From CAJXNP01 sp050305935 (GTDB taxonomy: Bacteria; Bacteroidota; Bacteroidia; Cytophagales; Cyclobacteriaceae): a DNA stretch of 51,563 bases. Location: assembly GCA_050305935.1 (NCBI GenBank), contig JBNLGG010000027.1, positions 1 to 51,563 of the forward strand, in the 5' to 3' direction. The translations under genes and the position numbers were made by a program. Positions within the stretch are counted from its first letter, which is position 1; each line of letters begins with the position of its first letter. The notes under the pieces were generated by a model. The model had not been told where the DNA came from. It saw nothing but the letters and a program-made list of their open reading frames with translations, and did no database searches. Shown here piece by piece: positions 8,786-17,169 of this stretch.

Positions 8786-11167
8786 TTAGGCAGCTATTAC
8801 TTCTTTATCATCAGATTTTTCGGCAACAGCCATGTTTTTATTTTGGAATAAGACCAGCAACGCCGGGAGTAACAGAAAGTCAAGTACCAGCGCGATGGCA
8901 ATGATGAGAATGGTGATTTTTGCCATACCTGAATTCATTCCAAAATCGGACTGCGCGATGATCAGGAAGCCCATGATCAGCACAAAGGTGGTCACCAATA
9001 GTGCTTGCCCCACGGTTTTAAAGGCATATCTCACGGAGTCTTCTGCCGAATAGCCCAATCTCCTTCTTGCCCTTAGGTATTTTGTCAGGAAGTGCACTGT
9101 ATCATCCACGATGATACCCATGGTCATCCCAAATACAATGCTTATCCCAGTGTTGATATACCCCACGGTCAGACCCCAGACTCCCAACCCTACGATTAAT
9201 GGTGTCAGGTTTGGAATAAGGCTGATGAGCCCATATTTGAAGCTTTTGATCGACAATCCAAGGACAACGCTGATCAGGAGAATCGCGAAGATAGTTCCCT
9301 TTATCATGCTGTTGATTTGCCTTTGCGTCAGATGAGCAAACATCATAGTACTGCTAACGCCCTCCGTATGCATGTATTCGGGCGTATTGTTGCGAAGCCA
9401 TTCATTGGAAGCCTCTTCAAGTGCAATCATTTTCTTTGTGGGGATGTTGTTCGTTGTCACGATCACCCTGGTCTCTGATTTGTCCACATTGATCTGATTG
9501 TTAAGATCTAGTCCAAACGGGAGAGACATTTCATACAAGAGGAGGTATTGGGCCGCCTCATCCCTGGTTTCGGGAAGTTTGTAGTAATCCGGATGGTCGC
9601 CATGCATTGATTTGTTGATTTGCTTGGAAACCTCTGCGAAAGAGTTCACATGCACCACTTCGTCATGGGTATACAGCCAGTCCTCAAATGCCTGAAGTTT
9701 TTGTAGGTACTCAGGATTATTAATTCCCCCTGACTCACCCGACTTCAAGGAATATTCAATGGTATAAATTCCTGTTAGGTTCTCGCTGATGAAGTCAGTG
9801 TCATTCCTGAATTCTACATTTTTAGAGAAGTACTTTATAAATTCGTCATTAAGGTCATTGTTGAATATAAATAGAGACGTAATCGCGACCATAGCAGCCG
9901 ACCCAATTACCAATGAGCGCTTTTGTCGGATAACAAACTCGGATAGCCGCTCCATGAAATTCGGTTTGGCCGATTTAATTTCATGACGTCTTTTTACCCT
10001 GATGGGAAGGATCGCCAAAAGTGCGGGTAATGTAGTTACCGAAAAAGCAAAGGCTGCGGTCATTCCCATCGATGTCAGGTTACCGAGGTCATGGAAGGGA
10101 GGTGAATCGCTAAAATTCATCGAGAGAAAGCCAATCACAGTGGTAAGGCTGGTGATAAATACAGGAAGGAAATTGACCTTTAAACTTTCAATGATCGCTT
10201 CCCTTTTTTGCATTCCATTCCTCATCGATTGAATAACGGTAATGATCACATGGATACTATCTGCTACCGCCAATGTCATGATAATATTTAAAAATGCGGA
10301 TGAAGGAGGTGTGAGCTGTATGCCCAACCATCCTCCAATTCCCATGGCAGTAACAAGTGAAAAGACGATTACAAATAGCGTGGCAATTGTCCCGCTGATA
10401 GTACGTGTGAACAGCAGTATTGTCAGCAATATCACCAAAAACATTAAGGGAGTTAAGGTGGACATATCTTTAAATGCTGACTCCTGAAAGGCATTGTTGA
10501 GCATCACCATGCCAGAAGAATACACATTGAAATCAGGATGATTGACCTGAAAATCGGCGATCATACCGCGCACATAGTGTACCACAATTTCATTTTCCTT
10601 TGGATCACCGTTGTCTGGCAATTTTACAGTGATATTGATCGCTGTCACCGTTCCCTTCTCATTGACCAGCCGGTTTTTTGTCCTTACGTCTGAGGTTGCA
10701 ATTTTCTTTATTTCCTTCAGATGGTTTTCTGACATGCTTGCTGGTTCGCCAACCAGGTCATCCACGTAAAGGTCATCGCCAACAGCCCTGGTATATTGGA
10801 AATTGGTGATGGCATCTACCCGGGAGGAGTGAGGTGTTTTCCAGGATGCCTCGACAAGCTCCTGGATGGCAGATAAATTTTCCTTAGTAAAGACATTACC
10901 ATTTTTTGGCTCAAGAAGTAAAAAGGCATTGTCATCTTTTGTGTACTTGTTTTGAAGTGCGTCGTAGGCTAAAAGCTGTGGGTTTTCATTTGAAAAGAAC
11001 ACATGGTAGTCGCTGTTAAAACCAACATTTTTAGCACCATATCCTGCGATAAAAACAGTTATCACTGTTGCAATTAATACCAACCACCTGTTTTTGATTA
11101 CAAACCTGGCCAGGCTTTCCCCGTAGTGTTTGCTTTTTGTTCGGACTTTTTGAATGGAGTTTTTCAT
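8786..11167 (-). CDS. RND/MMPL-family transporter
   Basis: The 793-residue inner-membrane protein has the duplicated RND layout: one helix (about 28-46), a large periplasmic loop, five helices (about 235-395), then the same again (helix near 425, loop, five helices to the end). The fourth helix of each half carries acidic residues as in proton-driven pumps (MTLAVADSIHVIITV and MTMGIIVDDTVHFLTKYL). The size and the partner LolA-like gene match exporters of lipids or sterol- and hopanoid-like compounds rather than the roughly 1000-residue tripartite drug pumps. It is divergently transcribed from the MarR gene, which probably controls it. Confidence 0.92.
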   Translation of the reverse strand: MKNSIQKVRTKSKHYGESLARFVIKNRWLVLIATVITVFIAGYGAKNVGFNSDYHVFFSNENPQLLAYDALQNKYTKDDNAFLLLEPKNGNVFTKENLSAIQELVEASWKTPHSSRVDAITNFQYTRAVGDDLYVDDLVGEPASMSENHLKEIKKIATSDVRTKNRLVNEKGTVTAINITVKLPDNGDPKENEIVVHYVRGMIADFQVNHPDFNVYSSGMVMLNNAFQESAFKDMSTLTPLMFLVILLTILLFTRTISGTIATLFVIVFSLVTAMGIGGWLGIQLTPPSSAFLNIIMTLAVADSIHVIITVIQSMRNGMQKREAIIESLKVNFLPVFITSLTTVIGFLSMNFSDSPPFHDLGNLTSMGMTAAFAFSVTTLPALLAILPIRVKRRHEIKSAKPNFMERLSEFVIRQKRSLVIGSAAMVAITSLFIFNNDLNDEFIKYFSKNVEFRNDTDFISENLTGIYTIEYSLKSGESGGINNPEYLQKLQAFEDWLYTHDEVVHVNSFAEVSKQINKSMHGDHPDYYKLPETRDEAAQYLLLYEMSLPFGLDLNNQINVDKSETRVIVTTNNIPTKKMIALEEASNEWLRNNTPEYMHTEGVSSTMMFAHLTQRQINSMIKGTIFAILLISVVLGLSIKSFKYGLISLIPNLTPLIVGLGVWGLTVGYINTGISIVFGMTMGIIVDDTVHFLTKYLRARRRLGYSAEDSVRYAFKTVGQALLVTTFVLIMGFLIIAQSDFGMNSGMAKITILIIAIALVLDFLLLPALLVLFQNKNMAVAEKSDDKEVIAA

Positions 11168-11204
11168 TATTTGATAGAATTGGTTTTGATCGTCTTTTTT
11201 AAAT

Positions 11205-11335
11205 ACGGATATTTCGAAATACGTAATATTTGTGTTTCGTAACGAGATGTTGAGTGTAAGGTTTTGATATATTTCAATTTTCGAAATATTTATTATCGGA
11301 AATTTATTTTTTGCGTATATTTCGTGTATTGAGTT
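11205..11335. promoter_or_regulatory. Shared promoter region with TTTCGAAA operators
   Basis: The 196-base gap between the RND and MarR genes contains a perfect 12-bp palindrome TATTTCGAAATA (11210-11221). A second palindromic core TTTCGAAA lies at 11279-11286, and looser TTTCG half-sites near 11235 and 11320. MarR-family dimers bind AT-rich palindromes of this size in their own divergent promoters. A related half-site, ATTTCG, also lies just upstream of the preferred start of the barrel gene (near 7900). Binding is inferred, not shown. Confidence 0.55.
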
Positions 11336-11363
11336 TAATGTTAAATTGTTTTAATTTAGTGAG

Positions 11364-11840
11364 ATGAATACAAGACAGGAATTGATAGAGGCGTTCATGG
11401 ACGTCTTTGAAAAGATGATTGTTAAGCTGGAGGAGACAGATTCTGCGTGTATCCAATTAACACAAAGCTCAGACGTGACCAGGCAGGAGTTGTCCCTGAT
11501 CGGTTTTATCGGGCGTAGCCGGGAGGTGATCATGAGGCAGGTAGCGGAGTACATGGAAGTTCCTTACTCCACAGCAACAGGTATTGTGGATAAACTATCG
11601 CAACGAAAATTCCTGAAACGAATAAATTCGAGTACTGATCGCCGTACCGTTAAAGTATGCCTGACACCCGGGAAAGGGCAGAAATTATATGAAAGCTTTG
11701 TTAAAATGCGCTATGAAATGGGCGCACAGATGCTATCTCTGTTGGACGACGAAGATTTAAAAAACGTGGAACGGATCATAAAAAAATTCACGGCAAATTT
11801 GCCCGAAAAGCTGCACGTTCGTCAAGAACAAATAGTCTGA
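11364..11840 (+). CDS. MarR-family transcriptional regulator
   Basis: The 158-residue protein is the usual MarR length. Helices at both ends would form the dimer interface. The central winged helix has a recognition-helix segment VPYSTATGIVDKLSQRKFL (about 70-90) and a wing with DRRTVKVCLTPGK (about 98-110). Such proteins are usually repressors released by a small ligand. The divergent position next to the pump, LolA-like and barrel genes suggests it senses the pump's substrate and represses the cluster and itself. Confidence 0.92.
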   Translation: MNTRQELIEAFMDVFEKMIVKLEETDSACIQLTQSSDVTRQELSLIGFIGRSREVIMRQVAEYMEVPYSTATGIVDKLSQRKFLKRINSSTDRRTVKVCLTPGKGQKLYESFVKMRYEMGAQMLSLLDDEDLKNVERIIKKFTANLPEKLHVRQEQIV

Positions 11841-11966
11841 CAACTTTTTCCACCTTACCATCCTTATTTTCTCTAAATACCATTTATCAAATTAATGAAG
11901 GTTGATTTGATAATAGTACTATATTGAATATTTGCTGTGAAGTATAAATTGTTAAGATAGTTTTGC

Positions 11967-13667
11967 ATGAATATTAATGGGAAAGCAACAGCGGAAAACA
12001 CATATGATGTCATTGTTATCGGGGCAGGCATGTCCGGAGGATGGGCGGCAAAAGAGTTTTGCGAAAAAGGGTTGAAGACGCTTGTGCTGGAGCGAGGGCG
12101 GAATGTGGAACATATCAAAGATTATCCTACCGCTACAAAAAATGTGTGGGACTTCCCGCACAGAAATCAGATCCCCCACAAAATCCAAGAGGAAAATCCT
12201 GTAGTGAGTAAGTGCTATGCATTTGGTGAGGATACGGAGCATTTTTTTGTGAAAGATACGGAACATCCCTATGTGCAGACGAAGCCTTTCGATTGGATTC
12301 GCGGGTACCAGGTAGGAGGTAAGTCCCTTTTGTGGGCCAGGATGGTGCAACGATGGAGTGAGTTTGATTTTGAGTCCAATGCCAGGGATGGGTACGGAGT
12401 AGATTGGCCGATTCGGTACAAAGATCTGGCACCTTGGTATTCCTATGTGGAGAGGTTTATTGGTGTTCAGGGAAATAAAGATGGGTTGCCACAAATCCCT
12501 GACGGAGAGTTTCTCCCGCCGATGGAAATGAATTGCCTGGAAAAACACGTAAAGAATATTATTGAAAAGGAATTCCCTGGAAGAAACATGGTAGTTAGCC
12601 GGTCTACCAACCTCACCCAACGGCACAACGAAAGAGGGCCTTGCATGTATCGCAATTTGTGTCATAGAGGCTGTCCTTACGGGGCTTATTTTAGTGCCAA
12701 TTCAGCAACTATTCCTGCCGCGATGGCCAATGGTAATCTAACGCTAAGGCCTTTTTCTGTGGTGCATTCGATACTATATGATGATCAGCTTCAAAAGGCA
12801 TCTGGTGTCAAAGTAATCGATACCAATACAAAAGAAGAAATCGACTATAAGGCCCGGTTGATTTTTGTCAACGCCAGCACCATTAATACCACACTTGTTT
12901 TGTTGAATTCTATTTCACCCAGGTTTCCCAATGGCCTGGGAAATGACAGTGGCGTTTTAGGCCATTACCTGATGTTTCACAATTATCGGGGCAGGGTATA
13001 CGGGCAATATGAAGGGATGGAAGATAAATACTATTATGGCCGGAGACCTACCGGCGTATACATTCCGCGTTTCAGGAATTTCGGAAAGGACAAACAGGAT
13101 AGCTTTTTGAGAGGTTATTCTTTTTCGGGAGGAGCTTCTCGAAGGCGTGGTAACATAGATGACCAAACACCAAAATTTGGTGCTGAATTTAAAGAGCGAA
13201 TTACGGAGCCGGGACCCTGGGGATTTGGTTTAACCGGGATGGGAGAATGCCTTCCTTATTTTGACAATAAAATTACTCTTAGCAAGGACAAAAAAGATGA
13301 ATGGGGTATGCCACTAGTCGAAATTGATTGTGACTACGGGGAAAATGAGGAAAACATGTTAAACGATCTGCTTGATACTGGAGTAGAAATGCTGGAGGCA
13401 GCAGGATTCAAGAACATTAAAAAACAAGACTCTAAGCAGGCTCCCGGACTTGATATTCACGAGATGGGTACAGCCAGGATGGGGAAGGACCCCAAAACGT
13501 CTATTTTAAATGGATTTAACCAAATGCATGCCGTGAAAAACGTGTTTGTTACCGATGGAGCGTGCATGACCTCCACAGCCTGCCAAAACCCGTCGATTAC
13601 TTATATGGCACTTACAGCCAGGGCCGCTGATTATGCCATGGATGAAATGAAAAAACAAAATATTTAG
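11967..13667 (+). CDS. GMC-family FAD-dependent dehydrogenase
   Basis: The 566-residue protein has an N-terminal Rossmann motif DVIVIGAGMSGGWAAKEF with the FAD-ribose acidic end VLERGR. The C-terminal GMC signature region has IHEMGTARMG and NPSITYMALTARAADYA, including the active-site His/Asn pair. It belongs to the glucose-methanol-choline group and most resembles the membrane-associated sugar or polyol dehydrogenases that work with a gluconate-2-dehydrogenase-subunit-3-like partner. That partner is encoded 3 bases downstream. No cytochrome c subunit follows, so the electron acceptor is not evident. No signal peptide is visible; export through the partner's Tat signal is possible. Confidence 0.93.
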   Translation: MNINGKATAENTYDVIVIGAGMSGGWAAKEFCEKGLKTLVLERGRNVEHIKDYPTATKNVWDFPHRNQIPHKIQEENPVVSKCYAFGEDTEHFFVKDTEHPYVQTKPFDWIRGYQVGGKSLLWARMVQRWSEFDFESNARDGYGVDWPIRYKDLAPWYSYVERFIGVQGNKDGLPQIPDGEFLPPMEMNCLEKHVKNIIEKEFPGRNMVVSRSTNLTQRHNERGPCMYRNLCHRGCPYGAYFSANSATIPAAMANGNLTLRPFSVVHSILYDDQLQKASGVKVIDTNTKEEIDYKARLIFVNASTINTTLVLLNSISPRFPNGLGNDSGVLGHYLMFHNYRGRVYGQYEGMEDKYYYGRRPTGVYIPRFRNFGKDKQDSFLRGYSFSGGASRRRGNIDDQTPKFGAEFKERITEPGPWGFGLTGMGECLPYFDNKITLSKDKKDEWGMPLVEIDCDYGENEENMLNDLLDTGVEMLEAAGFKNIKKQDSKQAPGLDIHEMGTARMGKDPKTSILNGFNQMHAVKNVFVTDGACMTSTACQNPSITYMALTARAADYAMDEMKKQNI

Positions 13668-13670
13668 CGA

Positions 13671-14222
13671 ATGAACAGAAGAGAAGCCTTATCTACCGTT
13701 TCGATCATATTTGGTGGCACCATCATTGGCGCTGACGCTTTCTTATCGGGATGTGCTCCGAAAAAGTCAGAGCAAGTCGCCGGATTTTTCACTTCTGATC
13801 AAATAACCCTGCTGGATGAAATCGGGGAGTCGATTCTTCCTGCGACACCGGATTCACCGGGCGCAAAGGCTGCTAAAATAGGGGAATTCATGGAGGTAAT
13901 GGTTCGGGACTGTTATGATCAGGAAGAACAAGATATTTTCCTTGATGGCCTGGTTGACATTGAAAAGCTATCCGACGAAAAATTCGGAAAAAGTTTTGTT
14001 GAATTAAATGAATACGAAAAGAATATGATGCTTTCATCCCTGGAAGAGGAATCAGCGAATTCAGGCCAGTCAACACATTACTACACTATGTTTAAACAAC
14101 TCACGGTTTTTGGATTTGTCACCTCTGAAGTAGGGGCAACCAAAGCCTGCAGACATGTAGATGTACCAGGACGATATGACGCGTGTATTCCATTGGAAAA
14201 TGGAGAGAAGGCCTGGGTTTGA
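13671..14222 (+). CDS. Gluconate 2-dehydrogenase subunit 3-like lipoprotein
   Basis: The 183-residue protein starts MNRREALS, a twin-arginine-like n-region, followed by a hydrophobic stretch and a lipobox LSGC (Cys near residue 28). The mature part has the helical features of the gluconate 2-dehydrogenase subunit 3 family, with the conserved start LLDEIGESILPATPDSPGAKAA. It is the small partner of the GMC dehydrogenase immediately upstream (3-base gap) and probably tethers it in the periplasm. The twin-arginine plus lipobox combination suggests Tat export of the folded pair, which is an inference. Confidence 0.88.
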   Translation: MNRREALSTVSIIFGGTIIGADAFLSGCAPKKSEQVAGFFTSDQITLLDEIGESILPATPDSPGAKAAKIGEFMEVMVRDCYDQEEQDIFLDGLVDIEKLSDEKFGKSFVELNEYEKNMMLSSLEEESANSGQSTHYYTMFKQLTVFGFVTSEVGATKACRHVDVPGRYDACIPLENGEKAWV

Positions 14223-14318
14223 TCAACAATACTTCCACCAAACCTTGGCTAATGGTTTAAACACAAGTACCTTTAACTCTTGTTCTTCTGAAAATTACAT
14301 TTTAAAATCAATTTACAA

Positions 14319-15038
14319 ATGCAGCGTATTGAAAATAAAGTAGCGCTTATCACTGGCGGAAGTAAAGGAATCGGGTATGGAATTGCGGAAAGCATGCTTC
14401 GGGAAAACATGAAAGTAGCCATTACCAGCCGGTCGCAAGAAGCTGCCGACAAGGCAGCACTGGAATTACAAAAGATAGGGAAGGGTGAAGTAATAGGAAT
14501 AGAAGCAGACGTCAGAGATTATCAATCCCAACAGAATTGTGTGAACAAAATAGTTGATCGCTGGGGCGCCATCGATGTATTGATCGCAAATGCGGGTGTG
14601 GGCTACTTTGATTCCATCGAAAATCTGACACCCGATCAATGGAAGGAAACCATAGACATTAACCTAACCGGTGTGTTCAATTCCATTAAAACCGCCATTC
14701 CAGAGCTAAAGAAAACAAAAGGCTTTATTATCACTATAGCCAGCCTGGCAGGAACTAACTTCTTTGCGGGAGGATCTGCCTACAATGCTTCCAAATTTGG
14801 CCTGGTGGGATTTACTCAGGCGGTAATGCTTGACCTCCGAAATGAAGGAATACGGGTAAGCACCATCATGCCGGGGTCAGTCACCAGTCATTTCAATAAT
14901 CATTCGTCCAATCCGGAAGACGACTGGAAAATCCAGCCGGAGGACCTTGGCCAAATGATTGTAGACCTTTTAAAAATCAATCCGCGGACATTGCCAAGCA
15001 AAATTGAAGTCAGACCTTCTGCTCCGCCCAAAAAATAG
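14319..15038 (+). CDS. Short-chain dehydrogenase/reductase
   Basis: The 239-residue classical SDR has the cofactor motif TGGSKGIGYG (about 13-22), NAG at NAGVGYF, the catalytic Ser in ITIASLAG and the YNASK active-site motif. Arg at SRSQEA after beta-2 (position 37-38) hints at NADP preference. It lies 96 bases after the subunit 3 gene on the same strand, so it may act on a related carbonyl or polyol. The substrate is not predictable. Confidence 0.92.
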   Translation: MQRIENKVALITGGSKGIGYGIAESMLRENMKVAITSRSQEAADKAALELQKIGKGEVIGIEADVRDYQSQQNCVNKIVDRWGAIDVLIANAGVGYFDSIENLTPDQWKETIDINLTGVFNSIKTAIPELKKTKGFIITIASLAGTNFFAGGSAYNASKFGLVGFTQAVMLDLRNEGIRVSTIMPGSVTSHFNNHSSNPEDDWKIQPEDLGQMIVDLLKINPRTLPSKIEVRPSAPPKK

Positions 15039-15045
15039 CTGGAAT

Positions 15046-15747
15046 TTAAAGAAGCAGGTCTTTATCCCATGACATAAGACTCATCATTCGCTTAAACTCG
15101 GGTGATGGCTCTGACATCAGTGATATTTTTTTGTCGGAATACGGATGGGTGAATTCCAACCGGTATGCGTGCAATAACATGGTAGTCATCTGCCATCGTT
15201 CTTTAAAGAGCTTGTTCTGCTTGTTGCAACCATGGGGGCGGTCCCCTATGATGGGGTGAAGGATGTGTGCAAAATGTTTTCTGATTTGATGCATCCGTCC
15301 GGTTTTAGGATGAACTAAAACGAGGGAATACCTGGACGTTTGGTGTTTACCGAAAGGTACATCGAGTTCCGTTCGGTCGAGTGTAGTGTATTCGGTTCTG
15401 GCCTCCTGGGTCTTTCCTTTGTCATTTTTCAATGGATAATCTATCGTGCCCGATTGATCCGTATAACCTCTGACCACGGCCAGGTAAGTTTTTAAAACGC
15501 TGCCCTCAGCAAATGCTCCTTGCATTCTCTTGTGTGTTTCTTCATCCAGAGCAAAAAGCAGACACCCGGACGTTTTCCTGTCAAGTCGGTGGATGGGAAA
15601 AACTTTTTCATTGATTTGATCCCTTAGCATTTGAAGGGCAAATTCCTCTGCATCGTTGGCTATGGACGATCTGTGAACCAGTAATCCATTTGGTTTGTTG
15701 ATACAAATCAAAAAATTATCGCGATAAGTGATTTCCAGTTCGTTCAA
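15046..15747 (-). CDS. truC: RluA-family pseudouridine synthase, TruC-like
   Basis: The 233-residue protein carries the RluA-family catalytic motif HRLDRKTSG with its Asp, an N-terminal NKPNGLLVHRS and KTGRMHQIRKHFAHILHP further on. The sequence around VFPIHRLDRKTSGCLLF and the lack of an S4 domain point to TruC, which makes pseudouridine 65 in tRNA anticodon-stem regions. It is cytoplasmic and convergent with the SDR gene, with only 7 bases between the stops. Confidence 0.85.
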   Translation of the reverse strand: MNELEITYRDNFLICINKPNGLLVHRSSIANDAEEFALQMLRDQINEKVFPIHRLDRKTSGCLLFALDEETHKRMQGAFAEGSVLKTYLAVVRGYTDQSGTIDYPLKNDKGKTQEARTEYTTLDRTELDVPFGKHQTSRYSLVLVHPKTGRMHQIRKHFAHILHPIIGDRPHGCNKQNKLFKERWQMTTMLLHAYRLEFTHPYSDKKISLMSEPSPEFKRMMSLMSWDKDLLL

Positions 15748-15876
15748 AATATATCGATGATTAGCTTGCCAGATAGCGTGTTTTTCCCTTAGACGTCCTT
15801 AGTGTCAGAACCTCAAAAGTAATTATTTTAAGATGTTGAAATATGTGTGTGGGAAAAATATTAATGCTTTAATAAC

Positions 15877-15906
15877 TTGCACTTTCAATTTTTAACTGTA
15901 CTTTTA
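15877..15906 (+). promoter_or_regulatory. Candidate Bacteroidota promoter of the cold-shock gene
   Basis: TTG at 15877-15879 and TACTTTTA at 15899-15906 are 19 bases apart, matching the TTTG/TAnnTTTG layout except for the last base. The predicted start would leave a leader of about 20-25 bases before the cold-shock ATG, short for a cold-shock leader. Confidence 0.35.
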
Positions 15907-15935
15907 ATCTATATTTAAGTACAATTATTATTATA

Positions 15936-16130
15936 ATGAAAAAAGGAACAGTAAAATTTTACAATGCCTCCAAAGGATTTGGGTTCATTATTCCTGAAGA
16001 TTCTGGAGATGACATTTTCGTACATCAAAGTGGACTTATCGACGAGATAAGGGAAAATGACAAAGTTCAATTCGAAGTAGAACAAGGCCGTAAAGGCTTG
16101 AACGCCGTTAAAGTAGAAGTTATCAATTAG
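15936..16130 (+). CDS. Cold-shock domain protein
   Basis: The 64-residue protein is a single CSD. It opens MKKGTVKFYNASKGFGFI and has both RNA-binding motifs (KGFGFI and DIFVHQS). It binds single-stranded RNA or DNA and acts as an RNA chaperone in the cytoplasm. It is monocistronic, with a candidate promoter upstream and a terminator just after it. Confidence 0.96.
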   Translation: MKKGTVKFYNASKGFGFIIPEDSGDDIFVHQSGLIDEIRENDKVQFEVEQGRKGLNAVKVEVIN

Positions 16131-16160
16131 GTAATATAGATATTATTTTAATTGAATGCC

Positions 16161-16187
16161 GAAGCCACCCAAAGAGGTGGCTTTTTT
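16161..16187 (+). terminator. Rho-independent terminator of the cold-shock gene
   Basis: AAGCCACC pairs with GGTGGCTT around a six-base loop and runs into six T. Confidence 0.93.
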
Positions 16188-16309
16188 CATGGTTTTGTTC
16201 CTGAATCCGATACAACTTCCTGGTTTTTAGATTGTATTTTAAATAGGATTATTAGTATTTTCACGGGAAAATATTTTAATAACCTCAGGCAATCTAAATC
16301 ATTGAAGCA

Positions 16310-17167
16310 ATGAACATTAAAAAGGCGGTCATAACCCTTGCAAGTCCAGACCAAAGAAAGCTACCCCTCCAATCACTCATAGATCAAAATGGAATAGAAA
16401 AGTCTGTTTTGGAATTTTTATTGGATGAGATACAGGCGGCGGGAATAGAAAAGATAGGAATAGTCCATTTTCGGGGAGATGCAGAAACCTTTAAAAATAC
16501 CCTGGGCAATCATACGGGTGAAGTAACCTTTATTGAGCAGCAGGAACCAAAAGGGTACGCGCACGCCATTTTTATGGCAAGTGAATTTACGAAGGGAGAT
16601 CCATTCCTTCACCTGGTTGGTGACCACCTGTATGTTAATCGCGGGGGAGTGTCTGCAGCCAAGCAGTTGATTGACATTGCTTCTTCAAAGAATTGCGCAG
16701 TTTCGGCAGTTCAGCCTACAAAAGAAAATCATATTTCGATGTTTGGGGTTGTTGGAGCTTCGAGGGTTCAGGGTAGCTCGGATTTGTATAAAATTGAGCG
16801 GGTAATCGAAAAACCTACACCTACTGAAGCTGAGCAAAAATTACTTGTTCCAGGTCTGAGGGCGGGACACTACCTGTGCTTCTATGGCATGCACGTTCTA
16901 ACCGATTCGGTGATGACCATCATCAAAGAGCTGCTTATTGAAAAGCCAGACCAACGGGTTAATCTAAGCGAAGCGTTGGATATTTTGGCCAGAAGAGAAA
17001 GATATTTTGCGTATGAGCAGAATGAACTTCGGTTTGATCTCGGAACAAAATTCGGATTATTTAAAGCACAGTTAGCAGTAGCATTGAGCGGGAAGGACCG
17101 CGACCAGTTAATGTCAGAATTACTGGAGTTTTTTGTAGCTAAAGATCAGCATACAGTAGGGAAATAA
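16310..17167 (+). CDS. GalU-like nucleotidyltransferase with degenerate loop
   Basis: The 285-residue protein has the overall order of a sugar-phosphate nucleotidyltransferase: a beta-alpha start (KKAVITLAS), LLDEIQAAGIEKIGIV, EPKGYAHAIFMAS, then FLHLVGDHLYV with the metal-binding Asp, and GLRAGHYLCFYGMHVL. The signature loop normally written L-A-x-G-x-G-T-R has become LASPDQRKLP, with no glycines, so triphosphate binding may be impaired. It ends 2 bases before the kinase-pyrophosphorylase fusion gene and almost certainly forms an operon with it. It may be a regulatory or inactive partner. Calling it GalU would overstate the evidence. Confidence 0.75.
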   Translation: MNIKKAVITLASPDQRKLPLQSLIDQNGIEKSVLEFLLDEIQAAGIEKIGIVHFRGDAETFKNTLGNHTGEVTFIEQQEPKGYAHAIFMASEFTKGDPFLHLVGDHLYVNRGGVSAAKQLIDIASSKNCAVSAVQPTKENHISMFGVVGASRVQGSSDLYKIERVIEKPTPTEAEQKLLVPGLRAGHYLCFYGMHVLTDSVMTIIKELLIEKPDQRVNLSEALDILARRERYFAYEQNELRFDLGTKFGLFKAQLAVALSGKDRDQLMSELLEFFVAKDQHTVGK

Positions 17168-17169
17168 CT

